DNA of 5,653 nucleotides from Holophagales bacterium UBA5066 (GTDB lineage Bacteria; Acidobacteriota; Thermoanaerobaculia; UBA5066): the NCBI GenBank assembly GCA_002414905.1, contig DIAY01000219.1, positions 645 to 6,297 on the forward strand, written 5' to 3'. A program made the translations under genes and the position numbers. The notes beneath the pieces are model-generated. The model made no database searches. It had not been told where the DNA came from and saw nothing but the letters and a program-made list of their open reading frames with translations. Positions 4,572 to 5,653 of the stretch are shown here, in pieces; positions within the stretch are counted from its first letter, which is position 1; each line of letters starts with the position of its first letter.

Positions 4572-5653
4572 CACGCAACCTGACCCGCAAGGTGGCTCGC
4601 ATCGTTCTCTTCGCCGTCCTTCTGGCGGCCTCGGCCCTGAACGCCCAGACGGGGAACATCGACCCGTCCCAGCGCCACGCCTGGGCGGAGAACGCCGGGT
4701 GGATCCAAATGGACCCGGCATTCGGCGGCGTCACCTACGATGGCCTGACGCACCAGCTGAGCGGCTGGGCCTGGTCGAAGAACCTCGGCTGGCTCCACTT
4801 CCGCAGCACGACGCCGACGCCCTACGGCGTGGCGGTGACCTGCGGGACGTTGACCGGCACGGTCACCGGCGGCGGATCGGTCTGCGCGGGTACCTCCTCG
4901 AGCGTCACCGTTACCATCTCCGGCGGCGCGGCGCCGTACAGCGTCACGCTCGACAACGGCGGCGGCACGCAGAGCGGAGCGGGACCGGTCTTCACGTTCT
5001 CCGTCACTCCGGCCTCGAGCACGACCTACTCGGTCGTCTCCCTCACCGACGCCCTCTCCTGCGTGGGGAGCGGCAGCGGGAGCGCGACGGTGACGGTGAA
5101 CCCCCGCCCCGTGACGCCGGTCATCACCGCTCCGCCCGACCTCTGGCCGGAGGAGTCCTTCACGGCCTCGGTGCCGGCCGTGGCGGGTGTGACCTACGCC
5201 TGGACCGTCACGAACGGAACGGTGACGGCAGGGAGCGGGACGCGCGAGATCACCGTCACGGCCGGGGCGACGGGCCCGGTCACGGTCTCGATCCTCGAGA
5301 CGGACCTCGTGACGGGCTGTGTCTCCGAGGAGGCGAGTGTCTCGATGCCGGTCGACTTCCTCGCGACGGGTTTCTACGTCGTGACGCAGTGCCGGTTGTT
5401 CGACACGAGGGAGTCGAGCGGCGCGTCAGTGGCGTGGCCGGCCCTGGAACCGGGGGAGACCCGGACGTTCTCGATCGGGGCGCGCTGCGGCGTCGTGACC
5501 TCGACGGTGAGGTCCCTCGCAGTGAACCAGACGGTGACGGCACCCTCCGCGGACGGAGAGCTCGTCCTCTATCGCGGCGACCTGCCGTCCACACCGATCA
5601 CGAGCAGCATCAGCTACCGGGCCGGGAAGACTCGCGCCAACAACGCGATCCTG
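4568..5653 (+). CDS. Secreted multidomain protein with Ig-like repeats, 3' end outside window
   Basis: Open from ATG 4568 to the window edge (362 codons). Residues 1-26 are a signal peptide: TRNLTRK, a hydrophobic core (IVLFAVLLAASA), cleavage after ALNA. Residues about 27-85 hold a repeat of the W-x-E/K-N-x-GW type: HAWAENAGWIQMDP and GWAWSKNLGWLHF. Next (about 95-178) is an Ig/PKD-like domain: GGGSVCAGTSSSVTV, GGAAPYSVTLDNGGG, STTYSVVS and a second Cys (SCVGSGSG). A further Ig-like domain (about 180-257) has ITAPPDLWPEESF, YAWTVTNGTVTAG and ITVTAGATG. The last visible domain (from about 267) opens FYVVTQCRLFDTR and includes GARCGVV and ISYRAGKTRANNAI, a cell-surface-type domain seen in many Acidobacteriota and Deltaproteobacteria. 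This last domain is cut by the window end. No catalytic residues are seen, so adhesion or a surface structural role is the likeliest job. It overlaps the MutS-like stop by ATGA but has its own strong ribosome binding site. Confidence 0.88.
   Translation, partial: MTRNLTRKVARIVLFAVLLAASALNAQTGNIDPSQRHAWAENAGWIQMDPAFGGVTYDGLTHQLSGWAWSKNLGWLHFRSTTPTPYGVAVTCGTLTGTVTGGGSVCAGTSSSVTVTISGGAAPYSVTLDNGGGTQSGAGPVFTFSVTPASSTTYSVVSLTDALSCVGSGSGSATVTVNPRPVTPVITAPPDLWPEESFTASVPAVAGVTYAWTVTNGTVTAGSGTREITVTAGATGPVTVSILETDLVTGCVSEEASVSMPVDFLATGFYVVTQCRLFDTRESSGASVAWPALEPGETRTFSIGARCGVVTSTVRSLAVNQTVTAPSADGELVLYRGDLPSTPITSSISYRAGKTRANNAIL

Noticed and set aside
5280..5594. Minus-strand Arg/Ser-rich ORF opposite the secreted Ig-like protein
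   Set aside because: It is antisense to a clear secreted protein and is low-complexity in translation.
1..5653. CRISPR array, tRNA, rRNA, riboswitch or insertion-sequence ends
   Set aside because: I looked for regularly spaced repeats, tRNA-like cloverleaf arms, transposase motifs and long terminal inverted repeats and saw none.

Overview
This is a GC-rich window from what looks like a bacterial chromosome. Three traits point to a predator-like or polymer-degrading lineage such as Acidobacteriota (Thermoanaerobaculia-like) or a related group: dense use of G/C at third codon positions, a secreted modular glycosidase, and a secreted protein with Ig-like repeats and a C-terminal 'CRLFDTR ... 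YRAGKTRANNAI' domain. This placement is an inference from protein style, not from a marker gene.

Layout. (1) 1-1813, minus strand: the N-terminal 604 residues of a secreted glycoside hydrolase family 44 (GH44) enzyme, with a signal peptide, a beta-sandwich carbohydrate-binding-like module, a proline linker and a GH44 catalytic domain. Its 3' end lies outside the window. (2) 1956-2764, plus strand: a complete type VII toxin-antitoxin pair, an MntA-type nucleotidyltransferase antitoxin followed with a 4-base overlap by a HepT-type HEPN ribonuclease toxin. It has a near-consensus -10 box placed so that the transcript would start at or next to the antitoxin ATG. (3) 2765-about 3110, plus strand: debris of an unrecognised protein gene whose coding-like segments lie in two frames. 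(4) 3220-3579, minus strand: a small unrecognised protein, with a short overlapping ORF just upstream. (5) 3706-about 4200, minus strand: a Uma2-family (PD-(D/E)XK-like) gene whose N-terminal part is frameshifted and cut off. (6) 4254-4571, plus strand: a stand-alone MutS domain-I protein, apparently cut off at its C-terminus. (7) 4568-5653, plus strand: a secreted Ig-like-repeat protein running off the window, with a strong ribosome binding site and an ATGA overlap with the MutS-like ORF.

How it fits together. Two secreted-protein genes flank about 2.6 kb of accessory DNA made of a toxin-antitoxin module, orphan fragments and broken genes. This pattern is expected of a region of repeated insertion and decay. 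The most unusual item is the truncated MutS domain-I protein. Such MutS-like (MSL) proteins are, as far as I recall, accessory genes of diversity-generating retroelements, so a retroelement may once have been, or may still be, nearby. No reverse transcriptase or template/variable repeat pair is visible in this window.
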